Below, piece by piece: positions 19,852-31,972 of a stretch of 64,000 nt of DNA. The position numbers and the translations under genes are program-made. Positions within the stretch are counted from its first letter, which is position 1, and every line of letters starts with the position of its first letter. Location of the stretch: the NCBI GenBank assembly GCA_009884515.1, contig RHHX01000001.1, forward strand, positions 62,001-126,000, written 5' to 3'. The notes under the pieces were generated by a model, which was not told where the DNA came from, did no database searches, and saw only the letters and a program-made list of their open reading frames with translations. Source of the stretch: Candidatus Mycoplasma liparidae (GTDB lineage Bacteria; Bacillota_I; Bacilli_A; Mycoplasmatales; Mycoplasmoidaceae).

Positions 19852-21750
19852 ATGGAAAATGTAACTTTATTGTTTTGTAATATTGAAAATGATCATGAAA
19901 CTTTCAATATTAATGCAAAAAGATTTTTAAACAATAAAGTTTTAAATGAATTAAAACTTTCTTTTTCATTGAAGTCTAATCATGAAAATGAGCTTTTAGA
20001 AATTAAAAAATTTATTGAGCCGAATGATATTTTTATTGAACATAGTAATAATTATCAAAATTATGAATTATTAAAAAAGATATTTAATGATAATTTTAAT
20101 CAAATCAGTTTCAAAACTGATTTATGATTTCAAGAAATTTATAAAATAAATCTAAATATTAGTGAGCTTTATAGTTTAGTTCAAAATAGTAATGATCAGG
20201 AAATAAGTCAGTTAGATAAATTGATTGAACTTTTTTTCATTAATTATAATGAGAATTGAAATATGAAATATGATATTGATAAAAATAATGATTATACAAT
20301 TATCAAATGTTCAATAGTTAAGGAAAATAAACTTTCAAAGCCTAATATTAAATTAGCTAGAAAAAGATTGCAAGAAGCTAAAATAATTAAAGAAGAAATT
20401 GACTTTGATAAAATTAAAAGTGATTTAGGGAAAAACAAAACATATCACATTAGAACTTATGGATGTCAATCAAATGTTCGAGACACTGAAACATTTAAAG
20501 GTATTTGTGAAAAAATTGGTTATGTCTGAAATGATGAAATTTTTAGTAGTGATTTAGTTATTTTAAATACTTGTGCAATTAGAGAAAATGCTGAAAATAA
20601 AGTTTTTGGTGAAATTGGTTCTTTAAAAAAAATTAAATCTAAAAACCCCAATATGCTAATTGGTATTAGTGGATGTATGAGTCAAAGTGAAAAAGTAGTT
20701 AATACTATTTTAAGCAAGTATCAATATGTTGATTTTATAATTGGAACTCATAATATTCATAAATTAGTTGACATTTTAGAAGATGCTAAATTAAGTTCTC
20801 AAATGATTGTTGAAGTTTGATCTAAAGAAGGAGATATTATTGAAAATCTTCCTGTCTCAAGAGATAATAATCAAAAAGCATGAATAAATATTATGTTTGG
20901 ATGTGATAAATTTTGTACTTATTGCATTGTACCTTATACAAGAGGTAAAATTAGAAGTCGTTTAAAAATAGATATTTTAGATGAAGTTAATCATTTAATC
21001 AATGAAGGTTATCTTGAAATTACCCTTCTAGGTCAAAATGTTAATGATTATGGAATTGATTTTAAAGATAAAGATAGTTTTTATAATTTATTAGAAGATG
21101 TTGCTAAAACAAAAATTAAAAGAATAAGATTCACAACTTCAAATCCTTGAAATTGAGATAATAAAATTGTTGATCTAGTTAAAAAATATCCGAATATAAT
21201 GCCTTACTTTCATTTACCAATTCAATCAGGTTCTGAATCAATTCTAAAAAAAATGAATCGTTCAATGTTGATTAAAGATTATATTGATAAGGTTAATTAT
21301 ATTAGAAAAAATATTGAAAATGCTGCTATTTCTACTGATATAATTGTTGGTTTTCCAAATGAAACAGAAGAAGAATTTAATGAGACAATTAATTTATATA
21401 ATATAATAAAATATGATAATGCCTATACTTTTATTTACTCTCCAAGAGAGGGTACTTATGCTGCTAGTATTGATGATAAAATAAGCAATGATGTTAAAAA
21501 GAAAAGATTACATATTCTTAATGAGTTAGTTAAAAAATATTCTAAAGAAAATAATGATAACTATATTGGAAAAGTAATTGAAATTTTAATTGATGGTAAA
21601 AGTAGAACAAATCCTGATAAATTAACTGGTTATTCTCCCAATTGAAAAGTTGTTAATTTTGATGGCGATGGAAAAGTTGGTGATTTTGTTAAAGTAAAAA
21701 TATTAACAAGCTCTCGTTTTTCATTAAATGGAATTCAAATAAAAGAATAG
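19852..21750 (+). CDS. miaB: MiaB tRNA methylthiotransferase with an extra N-terminal domain
   Basis: MiaB is a radical-SAM enzyme that methylthiolates i6A37 of tRNA and needs two 4Fe-4S clusters. Conserved parts: RTYGCQSN (Cys205), [27 protein letters not shown], radical-SAM Cys set [11 protein letters not shown] (Cys351, 355, 358), [14 protein letters not shown] and a C-terminal TRAM-like region. The open frame starts at 19852 after a GAGG SD and runs without TAA/TAG, giving 632 residues. The MiaB part fits a start near the ATG at 20263 (495 residues, like B. subtilis MiaB at about 509). The first 137 residues are an acidic Asn-rich region I do not recognise. Either it is fused, or MiaB also starts at 20263, where the SD is weak. 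Confidence 0.9.
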
Positions 21751-21756
21751 GTGTTT

Positions 21757-22329
21757 ATGAATGATATTAAAAAAGGTATTTTGATTATTCTTAGTGGTCC
21801 TAGTGGCGTTGGTAAAAAAACGATTATTGAAAAATTATTTTTAGATAAAAAACTAAATTTAAAATATTCTGTTTCTATGACTACAAGAGAGAAAAGAGCA
21901 CAAGAAGTTGATAGTGTTGATTATCATTTTGTTTCTAAAAAAGTTTTTGAAGAAAATATTAAAAATGATAATTTTCTTGAATGAGCAAGTTATATTGATA
22001 ACAAATATGGAACTTTAAAAAGTGCTGTTGAAAAAGAACTAAATGATGGTTTTAATGTTCTTCTTGAAATAGAAATCATTGGGGCAAAAAATATCATGAA
22101 TAAAAAAATTCATGATATTAGTTTCTTTTTATTACCACCATCTATTGAAGAATTGAAAAAGAGATTAGAGTATCGGAAAACTGAAAATTCTGAAGACATT
22201 GATAAAAGAATTCAAAAATCTATTGAAGAAATAAAAGAAAAAGATCTTTTTGAATTTAATATTATCAATAATAAAGTTGATAAAACTGTTGATCAAATTT
22301 CTAATATATTGTATGAGAGAATAAATTAA
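21757..22329 (+). CDS. gmk: Guanylate kinase
   Basis: Gmk phosphorylates GMP to GDP. The 190-residue product has the P-loop SGPSGVGKKT (residues 13-22), with Lys where Gly is usual before Thr, then SMTTREKRAQEVDSVDYHFVS, the GMP-binding region. The lid block KRIQKSIEEI is also present. An in-frame GTG two codons upstream is less likely than the ATG. It follows miaB by 6 bases and precedes rlmN by one base, forming one operon. Confidence 0.93.
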
Positions 22330-22330
22330 A

Positions 22331-23350
22331 ATGAATAATATCTATGATTATACTTTTCATGATTTAAATAAAATTTTCCAAGAAAATAATTTCAAACCTT
22401 ATTTAACTAAACAAGTTTTCAAATGAATATATGAAAACTATATTTCTGATTTTTCTGAAATGACTAATATTAGTAAAAGTAATATTGAATGACTTGAAAA
22501 TAATTTTGAAATTAAAAAATTAAATCCAATTATTATTAATGAAGACAATGATGAAACTATTAAAATTTTATTTGAATTAGAAGATAAAAATAAAATTGAA
22601 ACTGTAATTATGAAATTTAATTATGGTTATAGTGTTTGTTTAACTACTCAGGTTGGTTGTAATTTTGGTTGTAAATTTTGTGCTTCTGGTCAATTAAAGA
22701 AAAAAAGAGATTTAACTGTTGGTGAAATTGTTGCTCAAGTTGTTTGAGCTAAAGAAAAACTGAGAGAGAAAAATCAAGAATTAAGAAATATTGTTGTTAT
22801 GGGTATTGGTGAACCTTTTGATAATTATGAAAATTTAAAAAAATTTTTAACAATCGTTAATAAAGACTTAAAATTTGGTGCAAGAAAAATAACAGTTTCT
22901 ACATGTGGTGTGATGAAGGTAATGAAAGATTGAATTGAAAATTTTCCTCAAATAGGATTAGCTATTAGTCTTCATGCTCCTAATAATGAAATTAGAAGTA
23001 AGATAATGCCAGTTAACAATGCTTATAATATTGAAACAATCATTGAAAATATGGAAGAATATACTAAAATAACGAAAAGAAGAATTACTTTTGAATATAT
23101 TTTATTAGATGGAATTAATGATTCAAAAGAAAATGCAATTGAACTTGCTGGATTATTAAAAAACATTCTATGTTATGTTAACTTAATACCTTATAATAAT
23201 GTTATGGGTAGTGAATTTTCAAGGTCTAAAAAAATTAAAGCTTTTTATGATATTTTAAGAAAAAATAATATAACTACAACTATAAGACAAGAAAAAGGAG
23301 CAGGCATTAACGGTGCTTGTGGTCAATTAAGAGCTAAATTAGAAAGGTAG
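22331..23350 (+). CDS. rlmN: 23S rRNA/tRNA adenine C2 methyltransferase RlmN
   Basis: RlmN is a radical-SAM enzyme that methylates C2 of A2503 in 23S rRNA and A37 of some tRNAs. The 339-residue product has CxxxCxxC as [13 protein letters not shown] (Cys110, 114, 117), [21 protein letters not shown], and the methyl-carrying C-terminal Cys in [11 protein letters not shown] (Cys330). Length is typical. Its position before the PP2C/kinase pair and rsgA matches the order in B. subtilis (rlmN-prpC-prkC-rsgA). Confidence 0.96.
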
Positions 23351-23353
23351 AAA

Positions 23354-24115
23354 ATGATTATATTTGATTATGCTTCAGAAAAAGGTGTTGTAAGACCTAA
23401 TAATGAAGATGTTGCTTGATCTGGTAAAAATGAATCTAATAACTTTCTAGCTATTTTATGTGATGGTTTAGGTGGTTATAAAGGCGGAAGTAATGCTAGT
23501 GATATTGTTTTAGAAACTTTTAAAAAAACTTTTTTAAAAGTTAATTTTGATCATTTCAGTAAATCAGAAATTGATGAATGAGTTACTGAAATTATTAAAG
23601 AATCTCGACATAATATTTCTTTATTTCTTGAAAAAAACAAATCACAAAATATGTTATCTATGGCGACAACAATGGTTTGTGGAATTATTATTAAGAATAA
23701 AGTTTATATCTATAATGTTGGTGATTCAAGATGTTATTATATAGAAAGAGGAAAATCAAAACAAATTACTATTGATCAAAATCTTTTTAATTTTTTTAAA
23801 AGGACAAATGCACTTGAAGAAAAATATATAAAATATAAAAGTGATTTGTATTCTTTATTACAATTCATTGGGATTAAAAGTGCAAGAGCAGTTAATTCTG
23901 AATCTTTTATTACTGAATTACAAAAAAATTCATATTTAGTTTTAACATCTGATGGTGTTCATAATTTTACTAATATCAACATTATTGAAGACATAATTTA
24001 TAAAAATAATAAAAATAAATTATCTGAATCTTGCTCAAATATTATTAGTAATGCTCTTGCTAATTCTAGTAATGATAATTTATCAATCGTTATCATTGGT
24101 GATCGATATGAGTAA
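23354..24115 (+). CDS. prpC: PP2C-family protein phosphatase
   Basis: The enzyme removes phosphate from Ser/Thr and opposes the kinase encoded next. The 253-residue product has the PP2C metal-binding motifs: RPNNEDVAW near residue 14, LCDGLGGYKGG near 36, NVGDSRCYYI near 118, TSDGVHNF near 199 and SNDNLSIVII at the end. Length fits PrpC/Stp enzymes. It overlaps the kinase gene by 8 bases. Confidence 0.93.
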
Positions 24116-25247
24116 TAAAAAAAAATTTTTAAATAGAGAATATGAATTAGTTAGAGAACTAAATGCTGGCGGGATGAGCAGTGGTATTTTTTGTGTTAAA
24201 AGAACTAGTGACACTTCAAAAAACCCAAGTTTATATATCATAAAAGAAATCAAGAAAAAAGAAGGAAAATCAGCTAATGTAACTTGAGAAAAAGCAAAAG
24301 ATGAACTTAGATTAACTTTAAGTTTAAGTTCTGGTTTAAAAAATAATTTTGTTGCTTATCCTGTTGATTATCAATTAGAGGAAAATACAATAACAATCGT
24401 TACTGAATATGTTGATGGTATGACTCTTGGTGAATACTTAAAGAAAAAAACTCTTTTAAATCCTTATGTAGCTGTTGAATATATTAGACAAATAATTGAA
24501 GGTTTAAAAGGTTTTCATTTTTATTCAGATAAAAGATCAATTATTCATAGAGATTTAAAAATTGAAAATATTATGATTAGTAGTGATTTTGAACAAATAA
24601 AGATAATTGATTATGGAATTGCTACTTTTACATATGATAATATTCTTCAATCAAATGAAGAGGCTATTTATTGTTCTGTTCCTTATTCAACACCTGATGT
24701 TTTAATTACAAGAGAACATATTAAAAACATTAAAAGTGGTGTTGCTGGTGCTCAAAAAAAATTAGTTGATATTATTACTTTTCAATTTGATATTCACTCT
24801 ATTGGAGTAATTCTTTATCAAATGTTAACTGGTTCTTTACCAATGAAATACAAAGAAAAAATGAATGATCTTCAAAAAATTTCTATGTGATTAAATACTG
24901 ATGTTCCATCTATGAATTCAAATATTCCAATTATTCCAAATTCACTTGAAAACATTGTTTTTAGATGTACTGCTTCTAAACCTGAAGATTTAAAATATCG
25001 TTATAAAGATATTAATGAGTTATATGCTGATCTTTCAACATGAGATGTACCAACTAGATTCGATGAACCTTTAATTAAACTATTATTAAATAGAATTTAT
25101 CCTAATAATTCTGCTATTGATTTAGCAGTTATCAATGAAGAAACATCTTTTATAAAAAGTAAACATAGTGCAATTATTATTTTTAGTATTATGACTGGTT
25201 TTCTTTTAGCAATTATTATTACTATTTTTGTAATGGGATTAATTTAG
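24108..25247 (+). CDS. prkC: Membrane-anchored Ser/Thr protein kinase (PrkC/Stk type)
   Basis: The 379-residue product is a Hanks-type kinase. It has a Gly loop around NAGGMSSG (19-26), the ATP-Lys in YIIKEIKK (Lys46), HRDLKIENIM (147-156), DYGIA as the Mg motif (168-172, with Tyr for Phe) and a single C-terminal membrane helix (about residues 354-379). There is no extracellular PASTA domain, as expected for an organism without peptidoglycan. It overlaps the phosphatase by 8 bases and ends TAGTG, sharing bases with the GTG start of rsgA, so the three are coupled. Confidence 0.93.
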
Positions 25248-26101
25248 TGTTTGGAACTATTGTAAAAAAAATTAGAAATTCTATTTGACTTAGAGATAAT
25301 GCTGATATTATTCATCAAGCTGTTATTAAAGGCACTTTGAGACAAAATGATTTTAGTTTAATGGTTGGTGATCGTGTTCAATATAAAATTGAAGATGGAA
25401 AATATATTATTGATAAAGTTTATGAAAGAATGAATCAATTAAATCGACCTAATATTTGTAATATAAATTATATATTTGTAGTTCAATCAAGTGTTGAACC
25501 TAATTTTTCTACTTTATTATTAAGTAAAATGATGGCTTTTTATGAATCTAAAGGTGTTGAAGTTGATATGATTATTACTAAAACAGACATCGAAAAAATA
25601 AAAGATCCAACTATTATTAAAAATTTAAAAGATGAAGGTTATCTTGTTGTTGATGCTAATGATGAAAAAGATATCATAAAATTTAAAAAAATAATTAGTG
25701 GAAAAACAATTTGTTTAGTAGGAAATTCAGGTGTTGGTAAATCAACATTTATTAATAAATTAGATCCTAGTTTTAATTTAAAAACAAACGAAATTTCTAA
25801 AGCTTTAAATCGAGGAAAACATACAACAACATATACCTCAATAATGAGTTTACTAGATGGTTATATTGTTGATACGCCTGGATTTTCAACTGTTGAATTC
25901 AAGGGAACACCTCAACAATTTGCTAAATCTTTTTATACTTTTAATGTTATGAGTACTTTATGTAAATACACTAATTGTCTTCATGATACCGAAGATAATT
26001 GCAATGTTAAAAGAGCTGTTGAGGTCAAATTTATGCCGCAATGACGTTATAATGATTATTTAAAAATTTTAAGGGAAGTTAAAGATGCTAAAAATAGATA
26101 A
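25247..26101 (+). CDS. rsgA: Ribosome small-subunit GTPase RsgA
   Basis: RsgA is a circularly permuted GTPase that checks late 30S maturation. The 284-residue product starts at GTG within TAGTG. An OB fold (GDRVQYKIEDG) is followed by TKTD (111-114), GNSGVGKST (159-167) and DTPGFS (209-214), the permuted G4-G1-G3 order. The zinc knuckle is Cys239, Cys244, His246, Cys252. An internal TTG at 25337 would drop the N-terminal OB strand, so the GTG is preferred. Confidence 0.95.
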
Positions 26102-27362
26102 GAAATATATTGATTTAGGTTTTGATATTAAAAAATATCAAAAATCTTTTATTGATATCAAAAATACAATTATTAATAAAGATGGTCTCGGTAATGAATT
26201 TTTAGGATGATATGATATTGCTAAAAATGGATTAGACAAATCTGAATTAAAACAAATAGAAAATATTAAAAAAGAATGAGCTATTCTTAAAATTGAAACT
26301 GTTATTTTTATTGCTATCGGTGGTTCTTTTATTGGTACAAAAGCTGGAATTGAAATGATTCAATCATATTATGATTCAAACATTGAAATTATTTATCTAA
26401 CTGATTTTTCCAATAATAAATTAAATCAATTAAAAAATAAATTAAAAAACAAGAATTGAGCTTTAACTGTTATTTCTAAATCAGGATCTACACTTGAAAC
26501 TGTGCTTAATTTTAGAATTTTAAGAGAAGAATTAAACAATAAATATCATGATGAAATAAATAAAAGAATCGTTTTTATTACAGATGAAAAATCTGGTATG
26601 TTGAAAAAAATAGCTAATGAAAAAAACTATGTGACTTTAAAAATTCCTAGTAATGTTGGTGGTCGATTTTCAGCTTTAACTAGTGTTGGTATTTTTGCTT
26701 TATCATTAAAAAATGTTGATATTAGTGAAGTATTTTCAGGAAGCAAATTGGTTATTGATGAATTTGAAAATGAAGATGTTATTGATAATAAAAGTTTTTA
26801 TTATGTGGGTTTAAGAAATTTTTTAATTACTAAGAAAAATAAAAGAATTGAGGTTTTTGCTAACTTCGATGAAAATCTAAATTATATCGCTGAACATTAT
26901 AAACAAATTTTTGCTGAATCAGAAGGTAAAACTGAAAATATAATTTTCCCGACAATATCTCATTATCCTAATGATTTGCATTCTATTGGTCAATATTATC
27001 AAGAATCAAATAAAAACTTTTTTGAGACTATTCTTTATGTAGATGACTATCGTGATAATAATATTATTAAAAAATCTTTATTTGATAATGATGATCAGCT
27101 TGATTATTTAGATGGTTATAAATTTAATAAAATTAATGAAATTATTGCATTATCAGTTGCTCAAGCACATTTTAATGATGCTAAAATAAATGTTTTAATT
27201 TTAAAATTAGCAGATTTATCTGCAAAATCATTTGGTTATATTTATACTTGACTATGTCTTTCAGCAAGTATTTCTGCTTATTTAAACAAGGTTAATCCTT
27301 TTGATCAACCTGGAGTTGAAAACTATAAAAAATATATTAAACAAAACACTAAAAACATTTAG
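26085..27362 (+). CDS. pgi: Glucose-6-phosphate isomerase
   Basis: Pgi interconverts glucose-6-P and fructose-6-P in glycolysis. The 425-residue product has the family length for Gram-positive Pgi (430-450). Motifs include [27 protein letters not shown], a [11 protein letters not shown] block, and [12 protein letters not shown] near residue 305, where the active-site Glu-containing region is expected. The ATG overlaps the rsgA end by 17 bases. Its last codons form one arm of a hairpin shared with uvrB. Confidence 0.94.
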
Positions 27363-27372
27363 TGTTTTGTTT
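27339..27372. terminator. Two-way terminator formed by the pgi/uvrB ends
   Basis: A perfect 15 bp stem: left arm 27339-27353, loop AACA (27354-27357), right arm 27358-27372. The core is ACAAAACACTAAA and its complement. The two stop codons, TAG at 27360-27362 (pgi) and TAA at 27359-27361 on the - strand (uvrB), overlap each other inside the right arm. T-rich sequence follows in both directions. Confidence 0.85.
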
Positions 27373-29338
27373 CTTTTTGATTATCATGAGCAATTGATAA
27401 CTCTGTTATTTCTGATTTATAAATAGCTGCTTGTTCATAATCTTGTATTTTTGCAGCTTGAATCATTAATTTCTTTAATTTTTTTATTTTTGAAGGAATT
27501 GATTTTTCTCTAATAACTTCTTGAATTAAATCAGGAGCAGCAAAAACACCTTCTTTAATAGATTTAATAATTGTTTTTGGTGTAATATTATTTTCAATAT
27601 TATGTTGGTGTTGAATTTCTCTTCTTCTTTCTGTTTCTGAAATAGCAAATTTCATTGCTTTAGAAATAACATTAGCATACATAATAACTAACCCGTTACT
27701 ATTTCTAGCAGCTCTTCCTATTGTTTGAATTAAAGATTTTTCATTTCTAAATAGTCCGCTTTTATCAGCATCTAAAATAGCAACAAGAGATACTTCTGGT
27801 ACATCAAGACCTTCTCTTAATAAATTAATTCCAACAACACAATCAAAAACACCTTTTCTAAGATCTGCAATAACTTTTGATCTTTCTAATGATGTTAGTT
27901 TACTATGCAAGTATGCTGCTTTTATTTTTCTTTCTTTTAAATAATCAGTTAGTTCTTCTGCCATTTTAATTGTTAATACTGTAACAAATGCTCTTTCATT
28001 AGCTTTTCTTCTTTTAAAAATTTCATTAACTAAATCATCCATTTGATTTTTTGTAGTTCTTACTTCAATAAGCGGATCTAATAAACCAGTTGGTCTAACT
28101 ATTTGTTGAACAATAATATTATTTGATTGAGTAATTTCTCATTCATTTGGTGTTGCTGAAATACAAACTACATTATCACTCTTTTTCATAAATTCATCAA
28201 AATTAAGTGGCCTATTATTAAAAGAAGAAGGTAATCTAAACCCAAATTCTACCAAACTTGTTTTTCGAGATTTATCAGCACTATGCATTCCTCTTATTTG
28301 AGGAAGTGTAATATGACTTTCATCAATAACTAATAATCATTCTGGATTTGAATGTCTAAAGAAATCAAAAAGAGTATATGGTGTTGAATCATCATTACGA
28401 TATTCTAATTGTGAAGCGTAATTTTCAATTCCGTTACACATTCCAAATTCAGCTATTGATTCAATATCATTTAAAGTTCTTTGTTCTATTCTTTGAGCTT
28501 CAATAAATCTTTCATTATCGTTAAAAAATTTAACTTGCTCAACCATTTCTTTTCTAATGTTTTCAAGAGCACTTTTTTTATTATCTAAATTAGAAATGTA
28601 TTCCTTAGATGGTCCAATTGTAAAATTTTCAAGTTTTCTAACAACATTAGCAGTTAAAGTATTATTTAATGTAATTGATTCAATAATATTACCAAACATA
28701 GAAATTCTTAAAAATTCTTTACTTGTATATGGTGGAGCAACATCAATAACATCACCTTTTATTCTAAAAGTACCTGGCCCTAAATCAATCCCATTAAATG
28801 TATATTCTAAAATGATTAATTTTCTTCTCAATTCTTTAATTGACATAGATAAGTTTTGTTTTACAAAAATACGCTCCTTTTGATAGTTTTCTGGTGATGC
28901 TGTTGGATAAATAGACGCTACTGATGAAACTACTATTGTTGGTTCATCAGAAAGAAGATGATAAATACAAGCTATTCTATGCATTTCAATTTCTCGATTA
29001 ACTTGAGAAGATTTTTCAATATAAGTATCTGAACCTGGCAAATATGCTTCTGGTTGATAAAAATCGAAATATGAAGTAAAATAACCAACATTATTATTAG
29101 GAAACATTTCTTTAAGTTCTGAATATAACTGACCTGCCAATGTTTTATTATGAGCAATAATCAAAGTGTTCATATTAGTTTTTTCAATAACATTAGCAAT
29201 TGTAAAAGTCTTACCACTACCAGTTACTCCTAAAAGAGTATTCATTTTTTGTAGTTTCATATTTTTAATCAATTGTTCAATTGCTTGAGGTTGATCACCA
29301 CTTGGTTCATATTCTGATTTTAGTTCAAAAACTTTCAT
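27359..29338 (-). CDS. uvrB: Excinuclease ABC subunit B
   Basis: UvrB verifies damaged DNA in nucleotide excision repair with UvrA and UvrC. The 659-residue product has Walker [10 protein letters not shown] (36-44), the damage-probing hairpin region [12 protein letters not shown], helicase motifs GRAARNSNG and [12 protein letters not shown], and a C-terminal UVR domain ([21 protein letters not shown]). Full length for the family. Several TGA Trp occur in the middle. Its 3' end overlaps pgi by 4 bases. Confidence 0.97.
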
Positions 29339-29352
29339 TTCGACTCTTTCTA

Positions 29353-30066
29353 TTAAAGATTGAAATCAATAATAATATCTAAGATTGTTATTAAAAGAAT
29401 ATTTTTTATAGTTTTAATTTCACTAGAATTAATTCTATCATTTTTAATAAAGTTAATATTCCCACCAGTTAAGTAAATTTTATCAATTTTATATTCTTCG
29501 ATAATTGAATTAATAGAACCATGTAATAAATGGAATAAACCTTTTGATAAAGATTGAGATGTATTAATTGGTAAATTAATGGTTTCTTCTAGATCCATTT
29601 TTTTAATATCAGTATTTTCAAAAATGCTATTAATCATTAACTCATTACCAGGCATAATAATAATCCCTATTAATTTGTTTTCATAAATTAAACAAAAATT
29701 AGCTGTTCCAAATGAAAAACCTAAGTGATTTGTAATATTATTTTTTTTAAAAAAATAAAGATAAAACAAAATATCAATACCTAAATCAAGTAAATTAATT
29801 TTTTCATCAATATTAACTTTTTCTTTAAAAAAGGAATTATCAAAAAGATAATAATCGATATTATTAACTTTAAAATATTTAATAATATTGATTTTAACAT
29901 CATTATTATTTGAACTTATATATACTTTAATATTTAAAAATGTATTCTCATTAAGAAATGTATTTATTTCTGTATGAGAATACATTTTAATTTTATTAAA
30001 AACGTCATTTTTGATAAAACCTGCTTTTATATTAGTATTGCCAATTTCTAAAATAATTTTATTCAT
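29353..30066 (-). CDS. Divergent type III pantothenate kinase-like protein (CoaX family)
   Basis: CoaX phosphorylates pantothenate, the first step of CoA synthesis. The 237-residue product has the ASKHA-fold pattern: EIGNTNIKAG (7-16), LLDLGIDIL with the catalytic-base Asp98, GFSFGTANFCLIYENKLIG (116-134), IMPG (137-140) and LTGG near residue 200. Two usual Asp are changed: the first motif has Glu7 for Asp, and the GTA motif lacks its preceding Asp (Ser118 instead). It may be active with altered metal binding or may have another role. It sits between uvrB and the RNase J gene. Confidence 0.72.
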   Translation of the reverse strand: MNKIILEIGNTNIKAGFIKNDVFNKIKMYSHTEINTFLNENTFLNIKVYISSNNNDVKINIIKYFKVNNIDYYLFDNSFFKEKVNIDEKINLLDLGIDILFYLYFFKKNNITNHLGFSFGTANFCLIYENKLIGIIIMPGNELMINSIFENTDIKKMDLEETINLPINTSQSLSKGLFHLLHGSINSIIEEYKIDKIYLTGGNINFIKNDRINSSEIKTIKNILLITILDIIIDFNL

Positions 30067-30074
30067 TTTAAAGA

Positions 30075-31754
30075 TTAGTTTTTTTCATTAATTAAAACTT
30101 CAATTTTTACAATTGGATTTTTATGTTTTCATTTTCAAATAATATTTTCAACAAATAATTTTACATCTCTATTTATTTTAACTAAATCGATTATAGAATT
30201 ATCTTTTGGGATATTTTCAGAAACAATAGATATTATTTTAGATGACATTCTATACATTAAAGTTGCTGAAGCTTTAGCAAAGAAAATACCTCTATTATTA
30301 ATATTTGGAAATAAAACTTTTTTATTTTTAATAATGATTGAAATATTAATAATTCCATCAGTACTTAAAACACTTCTTTCTTTCATTGTTTTTGGTGAAT
30401 TTTTATTAACGGAATTACCATCAATAAAAATTGGATCAACTGGAACATTAGTATCAGTATAAGTTAGTTTTTTATTTAATAATTGCATTTTATTACCATT
30501 ACTAGTAATTAAAATATTTTCTTTTTTAAATCCTAAAGCAAGGGCATTAGCTTCCATGTTTTTTAACATCTTATATTCACCATGAATTGGGAATATAAAG
30601 TTAGGTTTTAGGATTTGGATTAACAATTGTTGTTCAGAACCAGTAGCATGACCTGATGAATGAATTGGTTTAATAGGATTGTTTTCAATAACTTTAATTC
30701 CTTTTTTATATAAATTATTTATTAAATTTTCAACAGCAATAAAATTACCTGGAATTGGATTTGAAGAAAGAATAACAGTGTCAGTTGGTTTTAAAGTAAG
30801 TTTACTATGTTGACCTCTTGATAAAGTACTCAAAGCAGCCATTTCTTCTCCTTGAGAACCTGTTAAAATAATTAGAACTTCATTATCTTTATAATTACCT
30901 ATTTCAGTAACTGGAATAACGTTAGTATTATCTAAATATCCAATATTTGCACAAACTTTTGTATTGTGTTGCATCGATTTACCTAGAAAACAAATTTTTC
31001 TATTTAATTCTTTAGCAATTTTAGCTATTTCTGAAACTCTTCCAATATTAGATGCAAATGTAGATAAAAAAATTCTGTCTTTTGAACCAACAATAAGTTC
31101 CCTAATGTTTTCAATAATTGTTTTTTCAGAAGAACTAAATCCTTGAACTTCAGAGCTTGTTGATTCACATAATAGAACATCTAAATCTCTGCCAGATATT
31201 TCAGATAATTTATTTAAATCAGTTTGCGTTGTTTTAGTAACGAAATCAAATCTAAAATCACCTGTTGAAAAAACATTTCCATTTGGTGTTTTAATAGCTA
31301 CTGAAAATGCATCTGGAATTGAATGACAAACTTTACAAAAATCTACTTCAAAATGTTCTGTTTTAATAACAGTATCTTGATCATAAATAATAATTTCAGG
31401 TAATTCTGGTAAATCATAATGTTCTTTTAAATGTCTATCAATTAATTTTCAAGCTAAAAGAGGTGTGTATATTTTCTTTACATTTAATTGTTTAATTAAA
31501 TAAGGAACACCACCAATGTGATCTTCATGTCCATGTGTAATTATTAAAGCTTTAACTTTTTCTTCATTTTGAATTAAATAGTCATAATTAGCAATAATAC
31601 CAGAAATACCAGGAACTGATGAATTCCCAAATTTTATTCCGGCATCAATAATAATTATTTCATTATCATGTTCAATTACATAAGTATTTTTACCAATTTC
31701 ATTTAAACCACCTAGGGCAAAAATATTTGTTGGAATTGTATTTTTCATTTCCAT
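30075..31754 (-). CDS. rnj: Ribonuclease J
   Basis: RNase J is an endo/5' exoribonuclease that matures and degrades RNA in place of RNase E. The 559-residue product has the metallo-beta-lactamase motif THGHEDHIGG (His74, His76, Asp78, His79), GDFRFDF, SGHATGSEQQL near residue 395, and IFPIHGEYKM (beta-CASP motif C region). The normal family length is 550-560. The end at 30075 is beyond two TGA Trp codons. A TATAAT-like box (31852-31857 on the - strand) lies about 100 bases upstream. Confidence 0.95.
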
Positions 31755-31972
31755 TTTTTTCTCGTTTCTAAATAAGTAAAATTTAAAATTAATATTTTAT
31801 TTTATTTTTTTTAATAGTGATAATTAAATTAATATTTAATTTATTACCTTTATTATAATAGAAAAAACAACAAAATTATTATAATTCTTTTAAATTTAAC
31901 AGAAATAACAATTTTTTTTGTTATGGTAAATGCTGATATGAATTTACTTATTTTGATTTAAAAGTCATAATT
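31755..31972 (-). promoter_or_regulatory. Gap upstream of RNase J with a hairpin
   Basis: This 218-base A/T-rich gap holds no ORF. ATAACAA/TTGTTAT (31905-31924) forms a 7 bp hairpin that may terminate the secA-side transcript, and TATAAT on the - strand (31852-31857) is a candidate -10 box for the rnj operon. Nothing else recognised. Confidence 0.35.
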
